Shown piece by piece: positions 19,297 through 28,227 of a stretch of 64,000 nt of DNA. The stretch is from Gemmatimonadota bacterium (GTDB lineage Bacteria; Gemmatimonadota; Gemmatimonadetes; Gemmatimonadales; Gemmatimonadaceae), in assembly GCA_023249305.1 (NCBI GenBank), contig JAHFCU010000003.1, positions 1 through 64,000 of the forward strand, in the 5' to 3' direction. The notes beneath the pieces were generated by a model. The model saw only the letters and a program-made list of their open reading frames with translations. It did not search any database and was not told the origin of the DNA. The position numbers and the translations under genes were made by a program. Position 1 is the first letter of the stretch. Each line of letters opens with the position of its first letter.

Positions 19297-20580
19297 ATGG
19301 CGCTTGAGTCCCGCGAGTCCACTCACACGCGAGGCAGCAGCACTTCACGCATGGCGCACGGATTCGCGCGCGCCGCTCTGGGTGTGGTTGCGCTCCTCGG
19401 ATTGACAGCCGCGCTGGGTGCACAGGGCGGCGACAAGGCGAAGGTCGGCGAAGCGGTGAAGGCCGACCTGACGCGCCTCGCTGAACTCGAGCGCGGCTGG
19501 TTCGAGAAGAACAGGACCTTCACGATAGACCTGCGCGCACTCGGCTTCACGCCGACCAGCGGCGCAAACATCACGATGGCGTACGCCTCCGCCCGCTCAT
19601 GGGCGGCCAACGCGACGCATCCGACGATGCAGCCGACGACGTGCTTCATCGTCGTCTCCCAGCCGGGGGCCGGTGGCACTGCGGACCGGCCGTTCTGCTC
19701 GGAGTCCTCGGAAGGCAAGCAGGTGGCAGCCGCGCCCGCACAGCAGGTGCCGCGCCAACAGCCAGCGACAGCCCCGGCGCGGCCGGCGACGCAGACGGCG
19801 CAGGCTCCGGCGCCGCCCACTGTCGCGCCGAAGCCCGTTGCCCCAGCGCCGGCCGCGGTTCGCCGGACGGTGCGGCGCACGACGCCGGCGACCGTGCCTG
19901 CTCCGACGACGGTCGTGGAACTTCCCGCGCGCGCGCCGTCAAGCGGCGTGGCGCTGGCGTCAACGCGCGCCGCGGGCGGTGTGGCCGATGCGGGCGTGAC
20001 TGAGGCGGTGACGCCGTCGCAGTTCAGCGAGCGGCTCAACGCCATTGTCTCGTCGGCGCTCGACGTATCGAATGCGAAGATGCCGGAACTGGCGCGCGAT
20101 CCGTACGAAAGCACGGCCGAGTACCAGACGCGCGTCGCCCAGGCGTACGCGACCTTCCAGCGGCGCGAGGCGGAGTTCTATGCGCGGAACACGCGCACGT
20201 ATGTCGTCTCCATTCCGGTGAAGGGCGTGAAGTACGATGCCGATCGCGAGGTTGTGGATTTCGCGGTTGACCCGATAGCCCTGCCCACGGCGCGGTCGTT
20301 CGCGGCGGCGGATGGCGCGCGGCTGAGTGTAGCCTGCTACACGCGGCCGTACTTCTGGTGCAGCCCGGATTCCGGGATGTCGTACGACGGCACGGATCTC
20401 TGGCGCGTCCCGCGCGCCACGGCCCGGTCGGCGGACGTGCTCGGCGCCCCGCTGACGCTCTTGGCGCGGTTCGTCGTCGGCCGGCGCGATGACACGCGCT
20501 CACCGGCGGTTTCGCTGATTTCGATGGAACTGCAGGCGAAGGGCGCCGCCATCGCGCGTTGGGATTCCACCTCGCGCTAA
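19297..20580 (+). CDS. Secreted protein with type IV pilin-like globular segment
   Basis: The 427-residue product has a long signal peptide (cleavage likely after GAQ near 43) and then a segment (about 50-130) that reads like the head domain of type IV pilins: LTRLAELERGWFEKNRTFT, LRALGFTPTSGANITM, SWAANATHP and TTCFIVV, with a downstream Cys (RPFCSES) as disulfide partner. The hydrophobic prepilin N-terminus (GFTLIEL) is missing, so it cannot be a normal pilin. A Pro/Ala-rich linker (about 145-220) leads to a C-terminal domain with two cysteines (VACYTRPYFWCSP). Start ATG 19297 has GGAG 10 bases upstream. Function unknown. Confidence 0.65.
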   Translation: MALESRESTHTRGSSTSRMAHGFARAALGVVALLGLTAALGAQGGDKAKVGEAVKADLTRLAELERGWFEKNRTFTIDLRALGFTPTSGANITMAYASARSWAANATHPTMQPTTCFIVVSQPGAGGTADRPFCSESSEGKQVAAAPAQQVPRQQPATAPARPATQTAQAPAPPTVAPKPVAPAPAAVRRTVRRTTPATVPAPTTVVELPARAPSSGVALASTRAAGGVADAGVTEAVTPSQFSERLNAIVSSALDVSNAKMPELARDPYESTAEYQTRVAQAYATFQRREAEFYARNTRTYVVSIPVKGVKYDADREVVDFAVDPIALPTARSFAAADGARLSVACYTRPYFWCSPDSGMSYDGTDLWRVPRATARSADVLGAPLTLLARFVVGRRDDTRSPAVSLISMELQAKGAAIARWDSTSR

Positions 20581-20622
20581 GGGCGCGCGGCCGGGAGACA
20601 TGCGCATGCTGCCCCTCTGCCC

Positions 20623-21597
20623 ATGACCGCCGAGCAGACGCTCGTCGGGCTTGACGATGTTCGCCGCGCCGCCGCCGTGCTGCGCGGCGTCGCCGTTCGC
20701 ACGCCGCTGCTGGGCTCGGAGCCGCTGTCCGCGCACTGTGGCCATCGGGTATTGCTAAAACCCGAGCAACTGCAGCGTGGCGGGGCGTTCAAGTTCCGCG
20801 GTGCGTACACGTACATGGCCGGCTTGAGTGACGCCGAACGTTCGCGCGGCGTCGTCACGGGCTCAAGCGGCAACCACGGACTGGCGGTCGCGCTCGCGGC
20901 AACGATGTTCGGCGTACGTGCGACAATCGTGATGCCCACCACCGCTCCGCGCGCGAAGCGTGAAGGCGCGGAACGGCTCGGTGCCCGGTGCTTCTACATC
21001 GGCACCACCACAGCCGAGCGGCTGGCGAAGGCCGAGGAGCTGCAGGCCGCGGAAGGACTGACGTTTGTGCCGCCGTTCGATCACTCCACCATCATCGCCG
21101 GGCAGGGAACGGTGGGGCTCGAAATCGCCGAAGACTTGCCGAGCGTGGGGACGGTGATCGTGCAGGTGGGCGGCGGCGGCCTGGCAGCCGGCGTCGCACT
21201 CGCCATCAAAGCGCTCGTGCCGTCCGCGCGCGTGATCGGGGTGGAGCCCGAAGGATCGCCCAAGCTGACGCGCGCACGCGCCGCGGGCATGCCGGTGACA
21301 ATTCCCGCCAACCCGACCGGCCTCGCCGACGGGCTGCTGGCCGTCAGGATCGGAACGCGCAACTTCGCGATCCTGAACGCGGCGCTCGACGACGTGGTGA
21401 CTGTGTCCGACGCGGTACTGCCGGACGCGATGCGCTTTCTGCTTGACCGGCATAAGCTCGTGACCGAACCGAGCGGCGCCATCACGGTCGCGGCACTCCA
21501 GACGGGCAGGGTGCAGGCACGCGGCGACACGGTCTGCGTGCTGAGCGGCGGCAATATCGAGTGGGACGGACTGCAGGAGTTGCTCGCCGATGAGTGA
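20623..21597 (+). CDS. PLP-dependent serine/threonine dehydratase family protein
   Basis: A 324-residue fold-type II PLP enzyme. The Schiff-base lysine is K57 in GGAFKFRGA, the phosphate/substrate loop is SSGNHG (81-86), and the PLP-phosphate loop is VGGGGLAAGV. The length matches catabolic threonine deaminase or serine racemase; the C-terminal ACT domain of biosynthetic IlvA is absent. It probably deaminates L-threonine or L-serine to the keto acid, or racemises serine. The stop codon overlaps the start of the diguanylate cyclase gene by 8 bases (ATGAGTGA), so the two are co-translated. Confidence 0.83.
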   Translation: MTAEQTLVGLDDVRRAAAVLRGVAVRTPLLGSEPLSAHCGHRVLLKPEQLQRGGAFKFRGAYTYMAGLSDAERSRGVVTGSSGNHGLAVALAATMFGVRATIVMPTTAPRAKREGAERLGARCFYIGTTTAERLAKAEELQAAEGLTFVPPFDHSTIIAGQGTVGLEIAEDLPSVGTVIVQVGGGGLAAGVALAIKALVPSARVIGVEPEGSPKLTRARAAGMPVTIPANPTGLADGLLAVRIGTRNFAILNAALDDVVTVSDAVLPDAMRFLLDRHKLVTEPSGAITVAALQTGRVQARGDTVCVLSGGNIEWDGLQELLADE

Positions 21598-23062
21598 CGC
21601 GCGCGTTCTCGTGGTGGACGACGACGAGGGCGTGCGCCGGGCGCTCACGACCACGCTGGGCGACGCCGGGTGTGAAGTGCGCGCGGCCGCCGATGCTGCG
21701 TCCATGCGCGCCGCGCTGGCCGACTGGCCACCCGACCTTCTGCTGCTCGACGCCGCGCTGCCTGACGCCGACGGCACGCAGTTGCTGCACGAACTGAAGG
21801 CGGCGGACGCCACACGCCAACTGCCGGTGGTGCTGCTCGCCACCCGACTGCCGGACGAGATGACTGAGCTGGCGCTCGGCCTCGGCGCCGTTGACGTGCT
21901 GCGCAAACCATTCCGTGCGCGCGAACTCGTGGCGCGCGTGCACGCGCAGCTGCGCGCGAATGCGCTGCTACACACGACGCAGCTGGCGCTGCACGGCGCT
22001 GAAGAGGAACTCGATCGCGTGCGTGAGGATTCGGAGAACCAGCGCAAGCTGGTGGACATCCTGCACGAGGTCACCGGCGACCTGTCATCGGACGAGATCT
22101 ACCACATCCTGGCCCGTCGCGTCGCGCGCGCACTGGCGCTGTCGCGCTGCTCGGTCATTCTTGCGCGACCCGGCGACCGCGTGGGCGTGGTGGCCACGGC
22201 ATTCGACAATCCGGCTCTCCGCAACTACGAGATCGATCTCGAAGGGTATCCCGAGATTCGCGCCGCGCTCGAACACGGGCACCCAGTGCTCGTGGAGGAC
22301 CTGCACACCAGCCCGTTGTACGAGGACCTGCGCCGCGAATGGGCGGCGAACGGCATGCAGGTGCCCATCCGCAGCGTGATCGCGCTGCCGTTCACGCTTG
22401 GGAAGGTGCAGGCCGGCGTCTTCTTCCTCCGGCGCATGGTGAACGAACCGCCGCTCACCAACGAGGACGTGGAGTTCGCGGACTCCGTCATCAAGGCGGC
22501 CGTGGCGGCGATCCATCGCGCGCAGGTCATCGAAACAACGAAGGCCGACAACGCACGACTCGAGGTGCTTGCCCACACGGATCCGCTGACGCAGGTGCTC
22601 AACCGTCGCGCACTGACGGTGCGGCTCGCCTCGGAGCTCGAGCGCGCGCGCCGGTACGACTCGGTGCTGACGCTGCTCATGGTGGATCTTGACCATTTCA
22701 AGCAGGTGAACGACACGTACGGCCACCTGGTCGGCGACGAGGTGCTGCGCGAGATCGCCCTGCTCCTGCAGAATGAGATCCGCAGCGTGGACGTCGTCGC
22801 CCGCTACGGCGGCGAAGAGTTCGTGGTGGTGCTGCCCGAGACGTCGCTCGTGGGCGCCACGACGTTTGCCGAGCGCATTCGCGAACATGTGGCCGCGACG
22901 CCGTTCGCCACGTCGCTGGTCGAGTCCCTGCGGCTGACGGCGAGCGTCGGCGTCAGTTCATATCCTTCGACGACCGTCAACAGCGTGGACGATCTCTTTG
23001 CCCGGGCCGACGAGGCGCTGTATCGCGCCAAGGCCGAAGGGCGCAACCGGGTTTGCTTATGA
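21590..23062 (+). CDS. Response-regulator diguanylate cyclase (REC-GAF-GGDEF)
   Basis: A 490-residue signalling enzyme predicted to make cyclic di-GMP from two GTP. The receiver domain (4-125) has the acidic pocket D10-D12, phosphosite D54 and K106 in RKPF. A GAF-type sensory domain occupies about 150-310. The GGDEF domain (about 325-488) has an active-site motif GGEEF at 407-411 and an inhibitory I-site RSVD at 398-401, so the enzyme should be feedback inhibited by product. It is embedded between two overlapping genes (8 bases with the dehydratase, 4 with the kinase). No cognate histidine kinase is in view. Confidence 0.9.
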   Translation: MSDARVLVVDDDEGVRRALTTTLGDAGCEVRAAADAASMRAALADWPPDLLLLDAALPDADGTQLLHELKAADATRQLPVVLLATRLPDEMTELALGLGAVDVLRKPFRARELVARVHAQLRANALLHTTQLALHGAEEELDRVREDSENQRKLVDILHEVTGDLSSDEIYHILARRVARALALSRCSVILARPGDRVGVVATAFDNPALRNYEIDLEGYPEIRAALEHGHPVLVEDLHTSPLYEDLRREWAANGMQVPIRSVIALPFTLGKVQAGVFFLRRMVNEPPLTNEDVEFADSVIKAAVAAIHRAQVIETTKADNARLEVLAHTDPLTQVLNRRALTVRLASELERARRYDSVLTLLMVDLDHFKQVNDTYGHLVGDEVLREIALLLQNEIRSVDVVARYGGEEFVVVLPETSLVGATTFAERIREHVAATPFATSLVESLRLTASVGVSSYPSTTVNSVDDLFARADEALYRAKAEGRNRVCL

Positions 23063-24147
23063 GCATGCGCTGCCCAGCCTGCGGGACACTGTACGCCGCC
23101 GACGCGAAGTTCTGCACCCGTGACGGTTCGCGGTTGCAGACTCACGCTGCCGCGCCAGCCGCCCCCGCCGCTCCCGTTGGAACCGGTGGCGCCTCGCCGT
23201 CGAGCACCACGCCGCGTGCGATGACGCCGCCCGTCGGCGTCCAGAAGCAGTTCAATCCGGCGGCGCTGGCAGGGCAGGTGCTTGAGGGCCGGTACAACAT
23301 CGTCAAGAAGCTCGGCGAAGGCGGGATGTCCTACGTCTACCTCGGCGAGGACATCAGCACGAAGGAGCAGTACGCCATCAAAGTGCTGTCGCCGTCGCTC
23401 GTGAAGGACGGCAATGCGATGGCGCGCCTGCGGCGCGAGGCCGCGCTTGGCATGCGGCTCGAGCATCCCAATGTCTGCCACATCGTCCGGCTGGGCGAGA
23501 CGGAAGATGGCATCGTCTATGTGGTGATGCCGTTCGTGCAGGGCGAGATCCTGAGCGACCGCAACAATCGCAAGGGGCAGTTGACGCTGACCGAAGTGGT
23601 GCCGTTCGTGCAACAGATCGCGGCCGGGTTGCAGGTGGCGCACGGGCTGAAGATCATCCATCGCGACCTGAAGCCCGAGAACATCATGATCACCAAGAAT
23701 CCGGACGGGACGGAGAAGGCGGTGGTGATGGACTTCGGTCTGGCGAAGGAGCGCCGGGCGGGGGCGGAACTGGAGAAGTTGACGGCGACGGGCATCATCC
23801 TCGGCACGCCGGAGTTCATGAGCCCCGAGCAGCTGCGCGGCAAGCCCCTCGACCCGCGCACCGACGTCTACTCGCTCACGCTGATGACGTACGAGATGCT
23901 CACCGCCAAGCTGCCGTTCGAAGGGAAGAACCAGCAGGAGCTGATGATCGCGCGGCTTCGCAACGATCCCATCTCCATCCGCACGCGGCGCCCGGACATT
24001 CCCGAATCGGTGGATCAGGTGTTGACGAAAGGAATGGCGAGGAATGCCGACGACCGGTATCCGACGGCGGTGGAGTTCGCGACCGCACTCGGCGCGGCGG
24101 CGGGCGGCAATGGAGGCGGCGTGCTGGGTAAACTGTTCGGCCGGTAG
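23059..24147 (+). CDS. Soluble Ser/Thr protein kinase with N-terminal zinc-ribbon
   Basis: A 362-residue Hanks-type kinase. An N-terminal half zinc-ribbon (C5, C8, C19 in CPACGTLYAADAKFCTRDG) and an Ala/Pro linker precede the catalytic domain (about 79-350). All key residues are present: glycine loop GEGGMSYV, K108 in YAIK, E127, H201-R202-D203 in IIHRDLKPEN, D225-F226-G227 and the GTPEFMSPEQ activation segment end. There is no membrane helix, unlike many PknB kinases, so it acts in the cytosol. ATG 23059 overlaps the diguanylate cyclase stop (ATGA), so c-di-GMP synthesis and protein phosphorylation are co-produced. Confidence 0.9.
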   Translation: MSMRCPACGTLYAADAKFCTRDGSRLQTHAAAPAAPAAPVGTGGASPSSTTPRAMTPPVGVQKQFNPAALAGQVLEGRYNIVKKLGEGGMSYVYLGEDISTKEQYAIKVLSPSLVKDGNAMARLRREAALGMRLEHPNVCHIVRLGETEDGIVYVVMPFVQGEILSDRNNRKGQLTLTEVVPFVQQIAAGLQVAHGLKIIHRDLKPENIMITKNPDGTEKAVVMDFGLAKERRAGAELEKLTATGIILGTPEFMSPEQLRGKPLDPRTDVYSLTLMTYEMLTAKLPFEGKNQQELMIARLRNDPISIRTRRPDIPESVDQVLTKGMARNADDRYPTAVEFATALGAAAGGNGGGVLGKLFGR

Positions 24148-24210
24148 ACGACCGCCCGGCGAGCGACTCCGCCACAGGACGCGGGTGGCACTCCAGCAAG
24201 GAAGGAAGCG

Positions 24211-25446
24211 ATGAACGTGACGGGACAACAGATCCTTCGCGCGTTCTTCGCGCCCTGCGCTGCGTCGTGGTGCGTAGTCACGGCGGCCTGCAGTAACGGT
24301 TCGGCCGCACCGCCGCCGCATGTGGACGAGGTGCCGCCGGCGGAGTCACTCGTGAGCGCACCCAGCACGCCGCAGCTGCGCGTGCCGCCCGGATACGACA
24401 TCGTGAAGATCGCCTCGCTCCGCGGCCCGCGCGTAATCCTGCCGCGCGACGATGGTTCGCTGTTTGTCACGCAGACTGGTGACGATCTTCTGGCGCTCGT
24501 CGCCGACCGAGATGGCGACGGCCAGTACGAGGTGACGACGCTCCGGCGCAATCTCGACAGTCCGCACGGCATGGCGCTGCATGGCGGATTCCTGTACATC
24601 GCCAATACCGGAGCGGTGGTGCGCAGCGTGCTCGACAGCGCCGGGCTGCCGACAGGGGCATTGGAGACGGTGGCGCGGTACTCGCACGGCGGCGGGCACT
24701 TCACGCGCAGCATCGTTTTCGGCGACGACGGCGGGATGTATGTCTCCATCGGTTCGTCGTGCAACCTGTGTATCGAGACAAGCCCCGACCGCGCGGCCGT
24801 GATGCGCTTCGATGCGGACGGGAGGAACGGTCGCGTCTTCGCGCGCGGCCTCCGCAACGCGGTGGGCATGGCGGTGCATCCGGTGACACGGGCCATCTGG
24901 GTGTCGCAGCACGAACGCGACAATCTCAAACCAGACCACGAGAACCTGCCGCCGGAGGAAATCAACATCCTGCAGGACGGCGGAGACTATGGCTGGCCGT
25001 ACTGTCACAGCGACCGGGTGCCGAATCCAGAGTACAATGACCAGGCACGGTGCGACCGGACCATTCCGCCCGCTCTGAAGATGCAGGCGCATTCGGCGCC
25101 GTTGGGGATGACGTTCCTGGCAACCGCAACGCAGCTTCCGAAGGACTGGCGCGGCGATCTGCTGCTCTCGTTCCACGGTTCGTGGAACCGCGACACACCG
25201 ACCGGCGCCAAGGTGGTGCGCATCAGGGTGCAGAACAACCGGCCAGTCTCCTACGAGGACTTTGTGGTTGGCTGGCAGCGCGCAAACGGATCGCGGTGGG
25301 GTCGGCCGGCCGATGTGGCGGTGGCACACGACGGATCCGTGCTGATTGCCGATGACTTCGGCGATGCGATCTGGCGGCTGTCCCGCGTGAGCGGTGGTGA
25401 CCGTCGCGAAGGCCGAACGGGGCGTCCGGAACAGCAGCCGAGGTGA
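24211..25446 (+). CDS. Sorbosone/glucose dehydrogenase-like lipoprotein (PQQ-type beta-propeller)
   Basis: A 411-residue lipoprotein (lipobox VVTAAC, lipidated C27) with a six-bladed beta-propeller of the soluble glucose/L-sorbosone dehydrogenase family. Typical blade motifs are NLDSPHGMALHGGFLYIAN, ARGLRNAVGMAVHP, ILQDGGDYGWPYCH and LLLSFHGSWNR. Family members oxidise sugars in the periplasm with PQQ, but several bacterial homologues have unknown substrates, so activity is inferred. Its stop overlaps the M1 peptidase start (GTGA). It follows the kinase gene by 63 bases. Confidence 0.82.
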   Translation: MNVTGQQILRAFFAPCAASWCVVTAACSNGSAAPPPHVDEVPPAESLVSAPSTPQLRVPPGYDIVKIASLRGPRVILPRDDGSLFVTQTGDDLLALVADRDGDGQYEVTTLRRNLDSPHGMALHGGFLYIANTGAVVRSVLDSAGLPTGALETVARYSHGGGHFTRSIVFGDDGGMYVSIGSSCNLCIETSPDRAAVMRFDADGRNGRVFARGLRNAVGMAVHPVTRAIWVSQHERDNLKPDHENLPPEEINILQDGGDYGWPYCHSDRVPNPEYNDQARCDRTIPPALKMQAHSAPLGMTFLATATQLPKDWRGDLLLSFHGSWNRDTPTGAKVVRIRVQNNRPVSYEDFVVGWQRANGSRWGRPADVAVAHDGSVLIADDFGDAIWRLSRVSGGDRREGRTGRPEQQPR

Positions 25447-27113
25447 CGAGGAGACGAGGTGCCCGCGCGGCGCGCTCGATAGCCGCTTTGTTCTGCCTCG
25501 GGACAGGGAACGCACTCGCCGCACAGCAGGTGTTGTCGTCGCCTCCGCCCGCATCACAGCCGGTGGTGGAGCGGTACACGTATCGCCTGCAGTTGCCCGA
25601 GAGCGGGAAACGTATCGTCATAGAGGCGATGGCACGTCTCGCCGAGAAGCCCACTGCCGACACCGTAGTCTTCGACCTCGACGATGCGATGCGCGTGGGC
25701 AGCGTGACCTTCACGTGTGAAGACCGATACGTCAGCGCACCGTACGTGCGCACTTCGGGACAGATAAAGGTCGTGATTCCGCACGGGGCGTTCGATCCCG
25801 GCGAAACGATGTGCATTCGCATCTTCTACGACGGCGAGCCAACCGATGGCCTGATGATCGCTACGGATGCGAAGGGACGCTGGCAGGCCTTCGGTGACAA
25901 CTTCCCCAACCGTGCGCGTCACTGGCTGGCGAGCATGGACCATCCGTCGCGAAAGGCCAGAGTCACCTTCGAGGTGAGCGCACCCGTTGATCGCACCGTG
26001 GTGGCCAACGGGCAGCTTGTTGCCAGTTGGCCAGTTGGCGCGCAGCGCCGCATGATGGTCTGGCGGGAAGACCGTCCGATTCCGACGTACGGCATGGTGA
26101 TCGCCGCCGGGTCGCTGGAGATGCATGACCTTGGGCGGACGGCGTGTGGCTTTGCGGAAGACCGTGGATGTGTACCGCAGGCCGTATGGTACGCCCCGGA
26201 GGTCATGCCCTTCATGCCCGGCGAGTTCTCGCGCGCCGGCGAGATCGTCGAGTTCTTCGCGCGGACGATCGGCGCGTACCCGTACGAGAAACTGGGCCAC
26301 GTGCAGTCCACGACGCGATACGGTGGAATGGAGAATCCGTCGGCGATCTTCTACTTCGACCGCGGCTTCCGGCAAAAGGGCGGAATCAGCGACGACCTCA
26401 TTGCGCACGAAACGGCACACCAGTGGTTCGGCGACGCGGTGACCGAGCGAGAGTGGGCACATGTGTGGCTCAGCGAGGGATTCGCGACGTTCTTCGCCGC
26501 GCTCTGGGCGCAGCACGCGCACGGCGACAGCGCGTACGAGGCGCAGATGGCGGAGAACCGCGACGCCGTGCTCCGCGCAGCGATCGTGGCGTCGCGCGCT
26601 GTGATTGACAGCGTCGAGCCCGACCCGAACCGGCTCCTGAACGAGAACTCGTATCAGAAGGGCGGTTTCGTGCTGCGCATGTTGCGCGATGAGTTGGGCG
26701 ACAGCGCGTTCTTCAGGGGGCTGCGCCGTTACTACGCGGCGCATCGGCACGGCAATGCGATGACACAGGATCTGCAGTTGGCGATGCAAGGGACGGCCGA
26801 GCGCGAGCTGGGGTGGTTCTTCGATCAGTGGCTGCGCCGGCCGGGATGGGCGGAGTTGAGCACCACGTGGAGTTGGGATCGTGCTACGGGGCGCGTCACG
26901 CTGCGCGTGGAGCAGGGCGCACGCTTCGGTGCCTATCGGCTCTCTCTGCCTCTGGAGATCGTTGACGCGTTCGGCACACCTGCACGCCTGACCGTTCACA
27001 TCAACGCACAGGCCAGCCAATCGGTGATGCTGCCGGGGGTATCTAGGACAGCACCCGCGTCGGTGCATTGCGACCCGGATCACACGCTGCTCGCGGTATG
27101 CGCCACGAAATGA
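25443..27113 (+). CDS. Secreted M1-family aminopeptidase
   Basis: A 556-residue zinc metallopeptidase with a signal peptide (to about residue 27, LAAQQ). The beta-rich N-terminal domain is followed by the thermolysin-like catalytic domain with the exopeptidase motif GGMEN (294-298) and zinc site H322-E323-x-x-H326 (HETAHQW) with third ligand E345 (WLSEG). The C-terminal helical domain of many M1 enzymes is short here, similar to secreted bacterial forms. It probably removes N-terminal residues from peptides outside the cytosol. It is read from GTG 25443, overlapping the upstream gene by 4 bases. Confidence 0.88.
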   Translation: MTRRRGARAARSIAALFCLGTGNALAAQQVLSSPPPASQPVVERYTYRLQLPESGKRIVIEAMARLAEKPTADTVVFDLDDAMRVGSVTFTCEDRYVSAPYVRTSGQIKVVIPHGAFDPGETMCIRIFYDGEPTDGLMIATDAKGRWQAFGDNFPNRARHWLASMDHPSRKARVTFEVSAPVDRTVVANGQLVASWPVGAQRRMMVWREDRPIPTYGMVIAAGSLEMHDLGRTACGFAEDRGCVPQAVWYAPEVMPFMPGEFSRAGEIVEFFARTIGAYPYEKLGHVQSTTRYGGMENPSAIFYFDRGFRQKGGISDDLIAHETAHQWFGDAVTEREWAHVWLSEGFATFFAALWAQHAHGDSAYEAQMAENRDAVLRAAIVASRAVIDSVEPDPNRLLNENSYQKGGFVLRMLRDELGDSAFFRGLRRYYAAHRHGNAMTQDLQLAMQGTAERELGWFFDQWLRRPGWAELSTTWSWDRATGRVTLRVEQGARFGAYRLSLPLEIVDAFGTPARLTVHINAQASQSVMLPGVSRTAPASVHCDPDHTLLAVCATK

Positions 27114-28096
27114 CGAACCTCGCTCGCGGACGTTGTTTGCTCCGTCGTATGCTGCTCCTCCTCGTCGTCAGCGCCGGCGTTCCGTTGGCGTTGCGCGCAC
27201 AAATCAGCCGCGTGCCGCGTCCCTCGGCGGATGCTTCGACGCTTGCCACGGATCTCGATGCGACGGAACAGCGATTGTATGAAGCGTCGCGCCGGTCGCC
27301 GCGCGATCCCGCTGCGCGTGCCGCGCTAGGCGAATGGCTCGCGTCGCGCGGCCAACTGCGGTCTGGAGCCGTGCTGCTCGAGGAGGCGCGCCTCTTTGGC
27401 GGCGATGCGAACGCGATCGCCGCGCGCCTTGCCCACCTCTACACGTGGCTCCGCGACTGGCCGTCGCTCGCCGCGCTGCCCGCGTCGGGACTCAACGCTG
27501 GCGAACGGACGCGCGCGATCGCGCTTGCCGATCGAACGACGAGTGTTACCGGTGCGGATACGACCGTGCTCCCGTTTGCCCCTCTTGAGATCGGCAGGCT
27601 GGGACGCGTACCGCTCGTGCTTGGCACCGACACGGTGTGGAGCGAGGTGGACCCACAGGAAGAGGGAATCGTCCTGCCCGGCCTCGGGCGCGGCGCCGGA
27701 CTCGTCGAGATACTCGACGCAGATCGCCGCGGTCCACTCGGCATCATCCGCGAATGCGCGATCGGAGACCTCGTGCTGCGGAACGTCCCGGTGCGCGTTG
27801 ACCCGTCACTCAGTGCTGACCGCGCCCGAGTCGGCTTCGATGTCTTCACGTGGCTTGCGCCGACGGTGGATGCACAAGCTGGCACGGTCACGCTCCGTCG
27901 CGCGGGGCACGTCGGTGAACGGCCCGGCGCGACTGCGCTGCCGCTGCTTCTTGGCTTCCCCGGTGTACGGCTCGCGCCGCGTCCAGGCGAACCGCCGGTG
28001 CCCATCACCTCGCCCGCAGGACGCGCGACACTTCGAGGTCATCCGTGGACAGTTGATGTGCGGCGCGGGGTGATCTGGCTGGACGCCGCGCGATAG
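27110..28096 (+). CDS. Secreted retropepsin-like/aspartyl-protease-fold protein, catalytic motif degenerate
   Basis: A 328-residue protein with a signal peptide (LLLLVVSAGVPLALRAQ). Residues about 50-130 form a TPR-like helical repeat region (EASRRSPRDPAARAALGEWL). The C-terminal half has the strand pattern of bacterial aspartyl-protease-fold proteins (LEIGRLGRVPLVLGTDTVWSEV, then CAIGDLVLRNVPVRVD and RVGFDVFTWLAPTVD), but the catalytic Asp-Thr/Ser-Gly triplet is not present at the expected site (LGTDTVW). I therefore call the fold tentatively and expect no proteolysis. ATG 27110 overlaps the peptidase stop codon (ATGA); two in-frame ATGs upstream are less likely. Confidence 0.58.
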   Translation: MTNLARGRCLLRRMLLLLVVSAGVPLALRAQISRVPRPSADASTLATDLDATEQRLYEASRRSPRDPAARAALGEWLASRGQLRSGAVLLEEARLFGGDANAIAARLAHLYTWLRDWPSLAALPASGLNAGERTRAIALADRTTSVTGADTTVLPFAPLEIGRLGRVPLVLGTDTVWSEVDPQEEGIVLPGLGRGAGLVEILDADRRGPLGIIRECAIGDLVLRNVPVRVDPSLSADRARVGFDVFTWLAPTVDAQAGTVTLRRAGHVGERPGATALPLLLGFPGVRLAPRPGEPPVPITSPAGRATLRGHPWTVDVRRGVIWLDAAR

Positions 28097-28101
28097 CCAT
28101 C

Positions 28102-28121
28102 GCGCGCGTCAAAACGCGCGC
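28102..28121 (+). terminator. GC-repeat hairpin
   Basis: GCGCGCGT and ACGCGCGC (8 bp) enclose a short A-rich loop, 5 bases after the previous stop codon. The next bases contain another ACGCGCGC, so alternative pairings are possible. Confidence 0.5.
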
Positions 28122-28227
28122 CGAAACGCGCGCGGCCGACACGCACGGAAGGCCAGTCCACACGCCGCGCCGCTGGACCCTGCTCTATTTGGCGGGGTAG
28201 AGGGCTCAGAACCCTCACGGAGGAACA

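Noticed and set aside
20863-22074. 403-codon minus-strand frame opposite the dehydratase and diguanylate cyclase
   Set aside because: Composition is Ser/Arg-rich with no domains, while both plus-strand genes have intact active sites.
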